Source: Hydrogenophaga sp.
GTDB taxonomy: Bacteria; Pseudomonadota; Gammaproteobacteria; Burkholderiales; Burkholderiaceae_C
Direction of reading: 5' to 3'
DNA: 5,939 nucleotides
Assembly: GCA_025458415.1 (NCBI GenBank)
Contig: JALOSN010000185.1
Span: forward strand, 1-5,939
A program made the translations under genes and the position numbers. The first letter of the stretch is position 1. Each line of letters starts with the position of its first letter. Shown piece after piece: positions 5,763 to 5,939 of this stretch. The notes under the pieces were generated by a model. The model saw nothing but the letters and a program-made list of their open reading frames with translations, did no database searches and was not told the DNA's origin.

Positions 5763-5939
5763 ATGACGAACAAGACTGTTCTCTGCGTTCTGGGTTCCAC
5801 GGGATCCATCGGTACCAGTACGCTGGACGTGGTGGCCCGGCATCCCGACCGCTTCGCTGTCCACGCGCTGACCGCATCGACCCAGGTCGACCTGATGGCC
5901 CGGCAGTGTCTTGAGTTTCGCCCGAAGCTGGCCGTCATG
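5763..5939 (+). CDS. dxr: 1-deoxy-D-xylulose 5-phosphate reductoisomerase (5' part)
   Basis: Dxr (IspC) converts DXP to 2-C-methyl-D-erythritol 4-phosphate with NADPH, the committed step of the MEP isoprenoid pathway in the cytoplasm. Only the first 59 codons are in the window, all in the NADPH-binding Rossmann domain: the LGSTGSIGTSTLDVV motif at residues 10-24 (GSTGSIG dinucleotide loop), RHPDRF, and MARQCLEFRPKLAVM, which matches E. coli VEQCLEFSPRYAVM. The frame runs open to the edge. The start is uncertain: ATG 5763 has GATGAG (5748-5753) at suitable spacing, ATG 5757 is two codons earlier, and a GTG at 5730 overlaps the cdsA stop as GTGA, adding 11 residues. The neighbouring uppS consumes isoprenoids made by this pathway. 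Confidence 0.95.
   Translation, partial: MTNKTVLCVLGSTGSIGTSTLDVVARHPDRFAVHALTASTQVDLMARQCLEFRPKLAVM

Noticed and set aside
1..5939. Search for a novel system, mobile element, CRISPR or phage remnant
   Set aside because: All coding space is explained by conserved housekeeping genes with uniform composition; no long direct or terminal repeats, transposase, integrase or spacer array was seen.

Overview
This window is an ordinary, well-conserved housekeeping stretch of a GC-rich betaproteobacterial chromosome, most likely Burkholderiales and perhaps close to Comamonadaceae. I base that on recognisable protein wording (S2 '[24 protein letters not shown]', EF-Ts 'LRAKTDAPMMECKK', UppS 'GHKQGV...FAFSTENWNRP', CdsA 'MLRQRVITALL') and on gene order. 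No database search was possible. I see no mobile element, CRISPR array, tRNA, rRNA, or sign of recent transfer.

Layout. Bases 1-479 (minus strand) hold nearly all of a Kbp/YgaU-type protein with a BON domain and a LysM domain; only its C-terminal tail lies outside the window. A 409-base divergent intergenic region (480-888) follows. It carries a strong extended -10 promoter and a structured leader of about 150 nt for rpsB. From 889 to the right edge all genes run on the plus strand: rpsB (ribosomal protein S2), tsf (EF-Ts), pyrH (UMP kinase), frr (ribosome recycling factor), uppS (undecaprenyl diphosphate synthase), cdsA (CDP-diglyceride synthase) and the first 59 codons of dxr (DXP reductoisomerase). 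Gaps shrink along the cluster: 130 nt with an intrinsic terminator/attenuator after rpsB, 179 nt with a GNRA-capped hairpin after tsf, 42 nt after pyrH, then touching or overlapping genes from frr onward.

How it fits together. The first four plus-strand genes serve translation and pyrimidine nucleotide supply. The next three serve envelope building: UppS makes the C55 lipid carrier for peptidoglycan and other polymers, CdsA makes CDP-diacylglycerol for phospholipids, and Dxr is the committed step of the MEP pathway that supplies isoprenoid precursors, including those used by UppS. The arrangement lets ribosome and envelope output share transcription, with the hairpins after rpsB and tsf able to lower expression of downstream genes.

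Points worth a second look: uppS has no ATG, GTG or TTG start compatible with its conserved N-terminal strand; the rpsB-tsf gap combines a terminator with a possible alternative-pairing element; the rpsB leader looks structured; and kbp occupies the divergent position where map is often found. No previously undescribed system is evident.
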